Assembly: GCF_004187715.1 (NCBI RefSeq)
Contig: NZ_QZWF01000001.1
Coordinates: 124,001-188,000 of the forward strand
DNA length: 64,000 nucleotides
Direction: 5' to 3'
Source of the DNA: Streptomyces sp. F001
Lineage (GTDB): Bacteria; Actinomycetota; Actinomycetes; Streptomycetales; Streptomycetaceae
The first letter of the stretch is position 1, and each line of letters starts with the position of its first letter. Position numbers and translations under genes: made by a program. Below, piece after piece: positions 36,505-46,392 of the stretch. A model generated the notes under the pieces. That model made no database searches, was not told where the DNA came from, and was given only the letters and a program-made list of their open reading frames with translations.

Positions 36505-38288
36505 TCGCCCGCAGAACGTTCCTCGCCACGACCGCCACGGCCGCGCGGCCACCGGATCAGCGGCGCGCCCGCCGCGGCCGAACCGCACACGGACGCCGGC
36601 TTCCTCGCCCTGCTGACCGAGGCCGCCGACCAGCGCGTCACCGGGCTGCTCACGACGTACGGCGAAACCATCACCGACCTGCGCGACCGGGGCCGGGCGC
36701 GGGCCGCGGCCCGCGCGCTGCGCACGTTCACCTCGGTCTATGTGCACAAGGAGTCGGCGTACCACCACTCCCCCGACCTGCTCGGCCCGCTCCGCGAACT
36801 CGCCGGCACTCTCGCCGAGGAGCAGCACGACGACGGCCTGTACGACCAGGGCGCCGTGCACTCGCCACCGGACACCGCCTTCTCGGTCGTCGACCTGAAT
36901 CTGGCGTACGCCCTGCTGGACCGCGACGGGCACCGGCCGACCGAAGCCGTGCGCAGCGTCGTCGAGCAGGTGCTGGACAAGGCGGGCCCGGGTCTTGCGA
37001 CCGGTGGTGTGCACACCGCCAACCACCGCTGGCTGGTGCGCCGCACTGGCCCGGATCCACCGCCGCCGGCCCGACCCGGCGTACGCCCGCCGCATCGACG
37101 CATGGCTGGCCGAGGCATCGACCTGCTGCCCGGCGGCGAGTACAGCGAACGCAGCCCCACCTACTCGGCCGTCGTCACCAACCCCGCCCTGCTCACCCTG
37201 GCCCGCCACTACGGCCGTACGGATCTGTACGCCCCCGTACGCGCCAATCTCAAGGCCACCCTCTACGTCATCGAGCCCAACGGCGAGGTGGAGTCGGTGC
37301 ATTCGCGGCGCCAGGACCAGACGGCCCTGCGCTACCTGCCTGAATTCTGGCTCCAGTACCGGGAGTTGGCGATCCATGACGGCGACGCCCGCTTCGCCGC
37401 CGTGGCCGCCCTGCTGCAGGAGCGCGGCACGGACCAGACCTTCGGGAGACACCGCTGGGCGACCGGCTCGCGGAGGTCCTGGACCGCCCGGAGCTGGCTC
37501 GCCCGCTGCCGTCACAGGCACCGCTTCCCGAGAACTTTGTGCACCACGACCCCGACTGCCGCCTGGTTCGCGTACGCCGGGGCACCCGCACCGCGACCGT
37601 CTTCGCCGGCACCGACTTTCCCGAGGTGCGGGCCATTTCCTCGGGCCTGTCCACCAATCCCACGTTCTTCAAGATGCGCAAGGGCGCGGCGATCCTGGAC
37701 TCGCTGCGCCTGTCGCCGCAGTTCTTCTCCCTCGGTCACTTCCGTGCCGAAGGGCTCGAGCCGGTCGACGGCGGCTGGCGGCTGCACGCCGAGGTACGGG
37801 CCGCGTTCCACCAGCCCCTGCCGCCGCAGCACCGCCGGCCCGACGGCGACTATCCGCTCAGCAACGACGGACGCTTCTGGTCCGCGATGGACTTCCCGCA
37901 CCGCCCCAAGGAGTGGCGGACCTGCGCACCGAGGTACTGGTGCGTCAAGTACGCGGCGGCGGCTGGGAACTGGACTTCGACGTCTCCCGGTCCGGTACCC
38001 CTCGCACTGGAGCTGTGCTTCCGCCGCGGCGGCACCTTGACCGGTGACGGGCTCGAACCCGTTGCGGGCCAGACCGACACCTACCAGCTCGTCAGCGGCG
38101 AGGCCGCGTACACCGTCGGCGACGACCGGATCGAGTTCGGCCCCGGCAACGGCAAGGGCGGCAAGCAGCCGCCGGTGGTCGAGCCGGGCGAACGCTACTC
38201 GTGGATGAACGGCTCCCTCACACCGGACGGCATCCGCGTGCTGATCACCGGCAGGTCACCGCTGGCGTACCGGCTCACGCTGAGGTGA
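36501..38288 (+). CDS. Tat-exported protein, possible polysaccharide-active enzyme (frameshifted)
   Basis: About 595 residues. Start GTG 36501, signal IARRTFLATTATAA with twin arginines. The N-terminal half is helical: FTSVYVHKESAYHHSPDLLGPLRELAG, DTAFSVVDLNLAYALLDRDGH, GGVHTANHRWLVCAALA, GIDLLPGGEYSERSPTYSAVV and VESVHSRRQDQTALRYLP. The C-terminal half is strand-rich: LVRVRRGTRTATVFAGTDFPEVRAI, FFKMRKGAAILDSLRLSPQFFS, FRAEGLEPVDGG. An all-helical toroid followed by a beta-sandwich, with conserved-looking His/Tyr (HTANHRW, YSERSPTYS), is the layout of PL8/PL12/PL21-type lyases. No family match is asserted. Last gene of the second sugar locus. Confidence 0.6.
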
Positions 38289-38363
38289 TCGTCACTCGTC
38301 GACTTCTCATCGGGCGTCTGCGCAATTGAGCCGACGGGCCACTGCAGGGCGAATTCAGTGGCG

Positions 38364-39344
38364 TCAGTGCCGGGGCGGGTTCCTGCGCGGGGTGATCGTG
38401 GCGTTCGGCAGGGTGGGGGCGGGCAGGCGGTCGCCGTCGTACCCCTTGACGGTGCCGAAGCGTTCGGAGGCTTTCTGCCAGTCGTCCCGGGCCGGACGAT
38501 GTCGTCATGGCTGCGGCCGATGAAGTTCCACCACATGACGATCTCCTCCTCGAAGGGGGGCCCTCCGAGCAGGACCGTGCGGGCCCTGACGTCCGACTCG
38601 TTCGTCAGCGTCAGGGCGCCGATGCCGGGGTGGGCGTAGCCCATGTCCGCCGGACGCAGCAGGGTGTCGGCCATGCGGACGTCGCCGTGGTCGACGAGGA
38701 GGCCGTGCTCGTAACCGGGGTCCACGGCGAGCGTGACCGATGCGCGGGGTTCGAGGGCGATTTCGGCGCCGAGCAGCGGCGTGAAGGTCCGCACCAGGGA
38801 GACGGAGCCCGCGAGCGAGCCGAGGAAGACCCTGATCTCGGCTCCGTCGATGTGCACGGGCTCGGGGACGTGGTGCTGGAAGTCCTTTTCGGTATGCCGG
38901 TGTTCATCGCAGGGCCACCCACAGTTGCACGCCGTGCAGGATCGTGGTCCGCGGCGTCGAAACCTCGGAGTGGGCGATGCCGTGTCCTCCGGTCATGAGG
39001 TTGAGTTCACCTGGCCGTACGAAAGCATGGCTGCCGAGCGTGTCGCGGTGCTCGATCTCCCCGCTGAACAGCCAGCTGACCGTCTGCAGTCCGGTGTGCG
39101 GATGCGGGGCGACGTCCATGCCACCGGTGGCAGAGACGTCGTCGGGGCCGTAGTGATCGGCGAAGCACCACGCTCCGATCAGCGTCCGGGCGCGCTGCGG
39201 CAGTGTGCGCCGTACGGTCATCGCCCGCGGCCCGCCCAGCGGCACCTCGCGCGGAGAGATCACCTCGACGCGCGGCTTCTCCGCCCCTCTTTCGGCGTCC
39301 GTTCCGCACAGCATCTCCACGGGGTCCGTTTCCATGTTGCTCAT
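38364..39344 (-). CDS. Pirin-family protein (frameshifted)
   Basis: About 325 residues. Cupin N-domain: RVEVISPREVPLGGPRAMTVRRTLPQR, IGAWCFADHYGPDD, MDVAPHPHTGLQTVSWLFSGEIEHRDTLGS, ELNLMTGGHGIAHSE, ILHGVQLWVALR. The HPHTG and HGIAHSE motifs supply the metal ligands. The C-domain has VRVFLGSLAG-like and ADMGYAHPGIGALTLTN, then EEEIVMWWNFIGRSHDDIVRAR. It ends PNATITPRRNPPRH. Some pirins act as quercetinases or redox-linked regulators; role here unknown. Start: ATG 39344. Indels near 38900 and 38490. Confidence 0.88.
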
Positions 39345-39373
39345 CGGATGCCGCCTCTCGCCCACCCCAAGGG

Positions 39374-39393
39374 GTTGTTTAAAATGGAACAAC
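39374..39393. promoter_or_regulatory. Inverted repeat between pirin and AhpD-like genes
   Basis: GTTGTT and AACAAC flank an 8-base AT-rich spacer (TAAAATGG), which is unusual in this G+C-rich DNA. It lies 30 bp upstream of the pirin start in the divergent region. Candidate site for a redox-responsive regulator. Confidence 0.4.
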
Positions 39394-39473
39394 TTGTCCC
39401 GAGTATACGGAGCCCACGACCGCGTACACCACGCACCACGTGGACGGGGCGCCATCACCGAAGGAGTCCCGGG

Positions 39474-39961
39474 TTGAGCAGCAGCACGACGGAACCGGCG
39501 GTTCAGCGGATCTTCATCGACAAGCAGAGCCCAAAGGCCTACGACGCCCTTGTCCAGACGTCCGAGGCGGTCCGTGCCGTCGCTGCCGACGCCGGACTCG
39601 ACCGCACCCTCGTAGAGCTGATCAACCTGCGCGTCTCGCAGATCAACAGCTGCGCCTTCTGCCTCCACACGCACACTCGGGCCGCCCTGCGCTCAGGCGA
39701 CACCCCCAGCGGCTGGGGGTCCTGGCTGCCTGGCGGGACACCGAACTGTTCACGCCCGCGGAACGAGCCGCACTCGCTCTGGCGGAGACCGTCACCAGCC
39801 CCGCCGACGCCACGACACAGGAATCCGCCTACGCTTCGGCGCGCGAGACACTCACCGAGGACCAGATCTCCGCGGTGATCTGGGTGGCGATCACCATCAA
39901 CGCGTTCAACCGGGTCTCGATCATGAGCAAGCACCCGGTACGGAGCAACTCCCGACCGTGA
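39474..39961 (+). CDS. Carboxymuconolactone decarboxylase/AhpD-like protein (one frameshift)
   Basis: About 162 residues, all-helical. VQRIFIDKQSPKAYDALVQTSEAVR, TLVELINLRVSQINSCAFCLHTH with the CxxC...H redox motif of AhpD-like proteins, then LGVLAAWRDTELFTPAERAALALAETVT, QISAVIWVAITINAFNRVSI. Likely a thiol-based alkylhydroperoxidase partner. Start: TTG 39474 chosen because AAGGAG lies seven bases upstream and no ATG/GTG fits. Slip near 39715. Divergent from pirin; the two may share redox control. Confidence 0.85.
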
Positions 39962-40069
39962 TCGGCCCACCTTCAGGCCGTGCGAGGCGCCGCCCCGGAT
40001 CGCCCCGAGGGCGCCACGCCGTCATCCTGGAACGGTGGGGAAGTCTCCTCGCTGCCGGAAGGAGCCCCG

Positions 40070-40982
40070 ATGAAGGCCGTGCGAACCCACGACCGTGATG
40101 CCGCCGTCGACGGCCTGGTGGTGGAAGAGGCACCGTACCCGTACGCGGGCGAGGGCGACGTGATCGTAAAGGTGCACGCGGCCTGCTTCACTCCGGATGA
40201 GCTGACCTGGCCGGCCACCTGGGTCGACCGGGCGGCCGGGACCGAGCGCCCGTCATTCCGGGACACGAGGTGTCGGGTGAGGTCGCCGAGGTCGCGGTGG
40301 CACGACCGGGCTGTCGGCCGGTCAGCGTGTCGTCGGGCTGACCGACTGGAACCGGGACGGCACTCTCGCCGAGTACGTGGCGGTGGAAGCGCGCAACCTG
40401 GCGCCACTGCCCTCGGGAATCGACCACGTCCAGGCGGCGGCTCTGCCGATGCCGGGCCTCACCGCCTGGCAGGGCCTGTTCGTACACGGAAGGCTGGAGG
40501 CCGGGCAGAGCGTGCTGGTGCACGGAGCGGGAGGGGGCGTGGGAATGGCTGCGACACAGCTTGCCGCGAAGCCGGGGCGCGCGTGATCGGGACGGGGCGC
40601 GAGGGCAGCCGGGAGCAGGTACTGGAGCTCGGCGCCGAGGTTTTCCTCGACCTTCAACAGCCGGCGTGGGAGGAGACCGTGGGCCACGTCGACCTCGTCT
40701 TCGACGCCATCGGCGGGCAGGTCCTCGCCCGCTCGGCCGCCGTGGTCAGGCCCGGCGGCACCCTGGTGACCATCGCCCATCCCCGAAGGTGCGGCCCGAG
40801 GACGGCCGGGCCATGTACTTCATCGTCGAACCCGACCGCAGTCACCTCCTCGAGATCATCGGCCGGCACCGGAGGGCCGGCTGCGCCCGCTGGTGGGTGC
40901 CGTCCTTCCTCTGGACCGGGCGCCGGAGGCGTTCCGCACGAAGAAGGGAACAGTCGGCAAGACGGTCATCCAAGTTGCGTGA
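40070..40982 (+). CDS. Zinc-independent NADP-dependent MDR-family oxidoreductase (frameshifted)
   Basis: About 305 residues, quinone oxidoreductase type. MKAVRTHDRDAAVDGLVVEEAPYPYAGEGDVIVKVHAACFTPDELTWP, VIPGHEVSGEVAEVA, LAEYVAVEARNLAPLPSG, AAALPMPGLTAWQGLF, the nucleotide-binding VLVHGAGGGVGMAATQLA, VFLDLQQPAWE and HVDLVFDAIGGQVL. The end reads KKGTVGKTVIQVA once the last slip is restored. Lacks the structural zinc cysteines. Start: ATG 40070. Convergent with the RraA-like gene, whose stop is two bases away. Five indels. Confidence 0.85.
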
Positions 40983-40983
40983 G

Positions 40984-41629
40984 CTAGTCGGAGGGTTTTC
41001 GCGACGGATGCTCTCGACGAACGTTGCCTCGTCCTGTGCGATGCGGTTGGCCTCCTCGAACACGCTGAGGACCTGTGCAGCGGGGATGACGGGCAGCGCC
41101 GGACGCGTCCGCGAACACGTAATCACCCGGGCGGACGGTCACGCCGGACACGACGACCGGCCGGTTCGCCTCGAACGGCGTCACCACGTCACCGCCCCAT
41201 TTACTCGTCTCCCCAAGCAGTAGGCGGCGAAGTCGTACGTCGCGATGTCGACGAAGTCCCGGAGACGGCCGTCGGCCAGGACCCCGGCAAGACCATGTAC
41301 CGCCACCAGCGAGAGCTTTGTTCCGCCTCCGAGCGATATGCCGGTATGCCCGTTGCCGGCCAGGACCAGCACCCGCCCCTGTGCGCCCTGTGCGATGGCG
41401 TCATGGAACAGCCGGAGGAAATTGAACTGCTCAGGTGGGAGTGCTTCCCGCATGCAGGGAGAAACGAGATCGTCACCGCGGGGCCCAGGAGGACACGGCC
41501 CGGGGTCGGGCTCACCAGGTCGTCGATGTGACACCGGTGACGGTGCATCCGTCCCATGGCATCGACGACATCGGGGGTACGTACTCGCGCGGCGAGATCC
41601 TGCAGGCGGTCGTTCTCGCGGGCAGTCAT
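40984..41629 (-). CDS. RraA-like family protein (frameshifted)
   Basis: About 218 residues. MTARENDRLQDLAARVRTPDVVDAMGRMHRHRCHI, GRVLLGPAVTISFLPA, LRLFHDAIAQGAQGRVLVLAGNGHTGISLGGGTKLSLVAVHGLAGVLADGRLRD, FEANRPVVVSGVTVRPGDYVFADASGA and FEEANRIAQDEATFVESIRRE. The G-x-x-G loop and D-G-x-x-R-D motif are those of RraA/4-hydroxy-4-methyl-2-oxoglutarate aldolase-like proteins, which bind a divalent metal and pyruvate-like acids. The start overlaps the DUF6510 stop as ATGA. The exact end is uncertain; TAG at 40984 needs one base in an A run. Confidence 0.8.
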
Positions 41630-41896
41630 GCCGGTGCGGGATCTTGAGGTAGTCCAGTCCGCCGGCGTCGAGCCACATCTCGGTGGGAGAGCGAACCAGG
41701 CGAAGCAGAACCCTGTCGCAGCCGGGACAGCGCAGCACCATCCCGGGACCATCGAGGTAAGCGTGCGTCTGGGCAAGCACCATCTGTTCACCGCAGCCGC
41801 GGCATCGTCCGGAAACCACGGTCATATCGGTTCCGAACAGGGCTTCGAGATCCCGGCGGCGGCGTTGCCGTCAAGGAAGTCCGGCGTCACGGTCAT
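41626..41896 (-). CDS. DUF6510-like zinc-ribbon protein (two frameshifts)
   Basis: About 91 residues. MTVTPDFLDGNAAAG, EALFGTDMTVVSGRCRGCGEQ, LAQTHAYLDGPGMVLRCPGCDRVLLRLVRSP, TEMWLDAGGLDYLKI. Two CxxC pairs form a zinc ribbon; the W-L-D end is family-typical. It lies 14 bp after the ferredoxin-reductase-like gene and overlaps the RraA-like start (ATGA), so all are one unit. Role unknown; possibly a small maturation or electron-transfer partner. Confidence 0.75.
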
Positions 41897-41910
41897 GGAG
41901 ATTCAGCTCC

Positions 41911-42663
41911 TCATCCGCTGGATCCAAAACGCTCGGTGCGGATACGGCCGGGCTGGTGGCCGAGGGCCACCAGCAGGCCGGCGGCCGTTTCGACGAAGCC
42001 GGTGGAACCGCAGACGTAGCAAGTGGGTTCAAAGTCCGGTGGCCACCCGGCGTTCGACAACTCCGAAGCGGTGAACCGCCCGGGGGGCCGCGGCCACTCG
42101 GCCGGGGTGGAGCGGGTATAGAGGTACGTCTTGTCGAGGCCCGGATCGTCCCCTCTCAAGTCGGATACGAAGAGCTGGTACTCAGGGCTGCGCACGACGT
42201 ACACCAACCGGAAGGGCGTACGGCTGCCGACCGCGCGGCGCATGCGGATCATCGCCATCAGCGGCACCAGGCCCGAGCCGCCGCCCACCAGCAGAATCGG
42301 CTCCTTCTGCTCGGGCCGCCACACGAACCAGCCGCCGACCGGTCCGCGCAGTTCCACCACGTCGTCCACTGCCAGTTCGTCCGTCAGATACGGGGAGACC
42401 TCGCCGTCATCGACACGCTGCACGGTCAGCTCGACGCTCTCGCCGTCGGGTGCCGACGCCAGTGAGTAACTGCGCTGTGTGCTGTAGCCGTCCTCCGCCG
42501 TGAGTCGCACATCGACATGCTGCCCCGCCAGATGACCCGGCCAGCCGGGCACCTCGAAGACGAGGGTGCGCGCAGCGTCGGACTCGATACGCCGATCGGT
42601 CAGGCGGGCTGTCGTCCAGCGCAGCCGGTCCCCTAGTCGCCCTGATACCGCTGCTCGCGCCAT
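41911..42663 (-). CDS. Ferredoxin reductase-like FAD/NAD(P)-binding oxidoreductase
   Basis: 250 residues, clean frame. The FAD domain has LVFEVPGWPGHLAGQHVDVRL and the flavin motif QRSYSLASAP. The nucleotide domain has PILLVGGGSGLVPLMAMIRMR, FRLVYVVRSPEYQLF and the C-terminal CYVCGSTGFVETAAGLLVALGH. No 2Fe-2S domain follows, so electrons must go to a partner. Its ATG overlaps the end of the sulfite-oxidase-like gene by 31 bp, which makes that enzyme the obvious partner. Confidence 0.92.
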   Translation of the reverse strand: MARAAVSGRLGDRLRWTTARLTDRRIESDAARTLVFEVPGWPGHLAGQHVDVRLTAEDGYSTQRSYSLASAPDGESVELTVQRVDDGEVSPYLTDELAVDDVVELRGPVGGWFVWRPEQKEPILLVGGGSGLVPLMAMIRMRRAVGSRTPFRLVYVVRSPEYQLFVSDLRGDDPGLDKTYLYTRSTPAEWPRPPGRFTASELSNAGWPPDFEPTCYVCGSTGFVETAAGLLVALGHQPGRIRTERFGSSG

Positions 42664-43232
42664 GGGTCCCCATAATCGTGGTAGCCGATGTTCTCCCAGA
42701 ATCCCCGTTCGTCCTCATCGAGCAGTTGGATGCGCTGCACCCACTTGGCGGACTTCCAGAAGTACAGGTGCGGAACCAGCAGTCGGGCGGGGCCGCCGTG
42801 CTCCGGCGCGAGTTCCTCGCCGTCGTAGCGGTAGGCGATCCATGCCTTCCCGTCGAGGAGGTCCTCCAGGGGCACGTTGGTGGTGTAATCGCCGTAGGAG
42901 TGAACCAGTGCGTAGTCGGCACTGGTCTCCACGTCCTCCAGAAGGACGTCCAAGGAAACTCCCTGCCACTCCGTGTCGAACTTCGACCACTTGGTGACAC
43001 AGTGCAGGTCAACGGTCGGAGTCTGGCTGGGCAACGCAGTGAATTCCGCCCAGTTCCAGCTGTGCCGTGTGCCCGTCTCTGTGCGGATGGTGAACTCCCA
43101 TTCGTCAGGGTTCACCCTGGGGGTGGGTCCTGCGGACAGAACGGGGAAGTCGGTGGTCTCGTACTGCCCAGGAGGAAGTCTGTGCCGGGTTTCCCGCGCT
43201 CGGCCGTGGAATCCGCGCGAAACGATGGGCAT
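42633..43232 (-). CDS. Molybdopterin-dependent sulfite-oxidase-like oxidoreductase
   Basis: 199 residues, clean frame. MPIVSRGFHGRARE, LPPGQYETTDFPVLSAGPTP, WEFTIRTETGTRHSWNWAEFTALP, TPTVDLHCVTKWSKFDTEWQGVSLDVLL with the conserved molybdenum-ligating Cys, ADYALVHSYGDYTTNVPLEDLLDG, HGGPARLLVPHLYFWKSAKWVQRIQLL. Only the molybdenum domain is present, as in YedY/MsrP-type enzymes; no Tat signal is seen, so it is probably cytoplasmic. Start: ATG 43232, the best match to the family N-terminus. Head of the reductase/DUF6510/RraA-like cassette. Confidence 0.9.
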   Translation of the reverse strand: MPIVSRGFHGRARETRHRLPPGQYETTDFPVLSAGPTPRVNPDEWEFTIRTETGTRHSWNWAEFTALPSQTPTVDLHCVTKWSKFDTEWQGVSLDVLLEDVETSADYALVHSYGDYTTNVPLEDLLDGKAWIAYRYDGEELAPEHGGPARLLVPHLYFWKSAKWVQRIQLLDEDERGFWENIGYHDYGDPWREQRYQGD

Positions 43233-43385
43233 GTCGTGCCCCCATTCTCCGAAGCAGGCGGTTTCCATTCTCCAGGACATCGCACAGCACAGCATCTCGG
43301 CAGAAAAAGGCTCCGGAGTGGTATGGCTTCAGAACCACGTCATGGATCACATCACTGAAGACATCACTGAAGAGCGGAGGAACCC

Positions 43386-43800
43386 GTGAAGCTGGTACGC
43401 GACGCCATGACCACCGACGTCGTCACGGTCGAGCCCTACACCTCGCTGACCGCGGTGGCAGCCTGCATGCGGGAGGCCGACGTCGGCTGCGTTCTGGTCA
43501 TCAGCGACGACGCCCTCCATGGGCTGGTCACCGACCGCGACATCGCGGTCCGCGTCATCGCCGAAGGTCTGATTGCCGGCAGCATCACAGCGCTGGAGGC
43601 CGCCTCCGGGGACCTCGTCACCGTCACCCCCGACACGTCACTGTGTGAGCAAGCACGTCATGCGTGACCACGCACTGCGCCGGCTGCCCGTCGTGGACGA
43701 GGGTCGCATCGTGGGTCTGCTCTCGCTGGGCGACATCGCCTCCACCCCGCACGCCCAGGAGGTTCTCATCGCACTCAACAATGCACCAGCCAACCACTGA
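43386..43800 (+). CDS. Two-CBS-domain protein (one frameshift)
   Basis: About 138 residues, start GTG 43386. First CBS: VRDAMTTDVVTVEPYTSLTAVAACMREADVGCVLVIS, LVTDRDIAVRVIAEG. Second CBS: LVTVTPDTSLCEQARHVMRDHALRRLPVVDEGRIVGLLSLGDIA. Bateman modules bind adenine nucleotides and act as energy or ionic sensors. A slip near 43660 is fixed by one base. Located between redox genes and upstream of msrA; stress-linked CBS proteins are common in Streptomyces. Confidence 0.9.
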
Positions 43801-43969
43801 CATCCGGCACTGCCTGTCCGGCGCTTGAGCTGCGTGCACCAGCCCGGTGCGCTTCCGGCTCAACGCGAAAGGAGGACAATATCCGGGTACCGCAAAACCC
43901 AGAAGCCGTCTCCTGCCGATTACCGCAGTCCGTTCGGAAACGACGACAACACAAACGCGGAGGACCGAG

Positions 43970-44479
43970 ATGACAGGACAGACACAGAGGGCCGTTCTGG
44001 CAGGCGGGTGTTTCTGGGGCATGCAGGACCTGATTCGACGCCTGCCCGGAGTGACGTCGACCCGCGTCGGCTACACCGGCGGTGACGTGCCCAACGCCAC
44101 GTACCGCAACCACGCACACACGCCGAGGCGATCGAGATCACATTCGATCCCGACCGGACCGACTTCCGCACGCTCCTGGAGTTCTTCTTCCAGATACACG
44201 ATCCGACGACGAAGAACCGCCAGGTAACGACATCGGTCTCAGCTACCGCTCGGCCATCTACTACGTGGACGAGAGCAGCGGAAAGTGGCGGAGGACACCG
44301 TCGCCGATGTCGACGCTTCTGGCCTGTGGCCCGGCACGGTTGTGACAGAAATCGAACCTGTCGGACCCTTCTGGGAGGCCGAGCCCGAGCACCAGGACTA
44401 CTTGGAGCGCTATCCCGACGGGTACACCTGCCACTTTGTCCGCCCAGGCTGGCGGCTTCCCACTCGCGCGAGGGATTGA
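43970..44479 (+). CDS. msrA: Peptide-methionine (S)-S-oxide reductase (frameshifted)
   Basis: About 172 residues. [20 protein letters not shown] contains the GCFWG catalytic Cys motif; [73 protein letters not shown]. Repairs oxidised methionine using thioredoxin. No resolving Cys pair is obvious near the C-terminus apart from the Cys in YTCHF. Indels near 44117, 44222 and 44284. ATG 43970. Confidence 0.93.
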
Positions 44480-44593
44480 CGCGGCGAACCGCACAGGCGC
44501 CTGGACTTCTACAACTGTCAGGCAGGGCCCCACACGCTCGGCTTGAGGTGACATGCGCCCGAGGGCTGCCCACCGACGGCCGCCGGAGTCACG

Positions 44594-45797
44594 ATGTCGT
44601 ACGACAATCTGGTCATCGTTCTCGCGGTGTCCGCCGGTGTCCCGTTCCTCCTCGCGGTGATGCCCCGCGTCCCTCTTCCGGGCCCGGTCCTCGAGATCGT
44701 GGCCGGGATCGTCCTTGGCCCGGCGGTGCTGAACGTGGTGCAACCGGACGCCATCGTTCAGGCCTTGTCGATCATCGGCCTGAGCTTCCTGCTGTTCCTT
44801 GCCGGGCTCGAGATCGACTTCCAGCAGCTACGCGGGCCGTGGCACGGCTCATCGGTATGGGTCTGGCGGCACACTTGCGCTGGCCGCGACCGTCGGCTGG
44901 GGCTGCACATCGCCGGGCTGGTCGAGAGCCCGCTGCTGATCGGAACCGCGCTGGTGGCCACGTCTCTGGGTCTTCTGGTCCCGATCCTGAAGGACGCCGA
45001 CGCGGTCGATCGGCCGGTCGGCCAACTGACCATCGGTGGCGGCTCGGCAGGAGAGATCAGCGCCGTGGTGTTGCTGTCGCTGTTCTTCTCCGAGCATGCG
45101 TCGGGCCCGGCCTCCAGGCTGCTTCTCCTGCTCGGCCTCGCTTGTCTGGTGCGCTCGTCATGGTGGCCTCGATGCGTGCAGGACGCTCCATGTGGCTGTC
45201 CGGGGCCGTGGTGAAGCTGGCGGACACAAGCGCCCAAGTCCGGGTCCGCTTGACAATGGCTCTGATTGTCGGCCTGTCCGCGGTCGCCCTGCACCTGGGA
45301 TTCGAGGCCATTCTGGGTGCCTTCATCGCGGGGGCCGTACTACGGCTGGTCGACCCCGACGCCGAACGGAACACCCGCAGTTCCACGTCAAACTGGAGGG
45401 CCTCGGCTATGGATTCCTCGTCCCGGTGTTCTTCGTGACGAGCGGTATCCAGTTCGACGTAGGAGCCCTGTTCGCGGACGCTGAGACGGTGCTGCGGGTA
45501 CCGATGTTCCTTGCCGCGCTGCTCCTCGTTCGGGGACTGCCCGCATTGGCCTACCGCAGCGCCGGGCTCTCGCGCGCGGAGATCATGGCCAGCGGACTCC
45601 TGCAGGCCACCTCCCTCCCCGTCATCGTGGCCGCGACAACGATCGGCTTGAAGCTGGACGCGATCCGGCCGGCCAACGCCGCCGCGCTGGTGGCGGCAGG
45701 CCTGCTGTCGGTGGTCGTGTTTCCTCTGACGGCCCTGCCCTTGCTGAACCGTTCACGAGCATCCGCAAGCTCGGAGCCCGGAAAGGACCCGGATTGA
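44594..45797 (+). CDS. Kef-type cation:proton antiporter (frameshifted)
   Basis: About 400 residues, CPA2 family. Helices: [210 protein letters not shown]. No C-terminal TrkA-N/RCK domain, so it is not nucleotide-gated in the KefC way. Three indels. An EF-hand protein follows. Confidence 0.88.
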
Positions 45798-45954
45798 TCC
45801 CAAGAACGGCTCCCGCTGTCACTTGGGGCGCAGGCGTACCGCAACGGCGGCAGGGATGCCGGGAGGCTGGGAACGTGGTCCGGAGCGGAGACGTTTTCGT
45901 CTGGGAGCGGGCGGGTCGGCCCGCCCCGCCGACGAGGGGAACGAGGACGTCAAG

Positions 45955-46209
45955 ATGAGCGACAAGGCCCGGAAGCTGTTCGAGGCACTCGACCTCGACC
46001 AGAACGGGACCCTGACCCGCGAAGAGGTGATCACCGCCCTGCGCACGAAGGGCCCGTCTCTTGCCGCGTCGGGGGATCTGCCGTTTTGGGGCGTGGGCGA
46101 CGCCGATGCCTCCTCCGCGCTGTTCGACGCCGCTGACCAGAACGGGGACGCGGTACTGACCCTGGAGGAGTTCGCGGCATTGGTCGACCGCCGTTTCGGC
46201 TGGCACTGA
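45955..46209 (+). CDS. Small EF-hand calcium-binding protein
   Basis: 84 residues, clean. Two EF-hand loops: DLDQNGTLTREE near residue 12 and DQNGDAVLTLEE near residue 62, each with acidic ligands at positions 1, 3, 5 and the final Glu. Middle region SGDLPFWGVGDADASSALFDAAD. No signal peptide, so cytoplasmic, calmodulin-like. Prokaryotic EF-hand proteins of this size (CabC-like) occur in Streptomyces and influence aerial hyphae. Follows the antiporter by 157 bp. Confidence 0.9.
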   Translation: MSDKARKLFEALDLDQNGTLTREEVITALRTKGPSLAASGDLPFWGVGDADASSALFDAADQNGDAVLTLEEFAALVDRRFGWH

Positions 46210-46353
46210 CACCGGACCGGCCTCCGCTGCAGGCGGCGGGCCGGCGCGACACGCGATACGGGGCGCGAGTGGGGCCGGCCGCGTGCATGAACCGTACGTC
46301 GCACCGGGCCCCCTCTTGTCTCCGACGGCATGGCACCCGTACGCTCACCATCC

Positions 46354-46371
46354 ATACCGACTGGATGGTAT
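46354..46371. promoter_or_regulatory. TetR-type dyad upstream of the MDR reductase
   Basis: ATACC and GGTAT flank GACTGGAT, making an imperfect 18-base dyad 22 bp upstream of the start. The core resembles TACCGACCGGTCGGTA at 13 of 16 positions, like the perfect palindrome at 279-290. Confidence 0.35.
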
Positions 46372-46392
46372 GTCCCGAAGGAGCCGCCGGAG

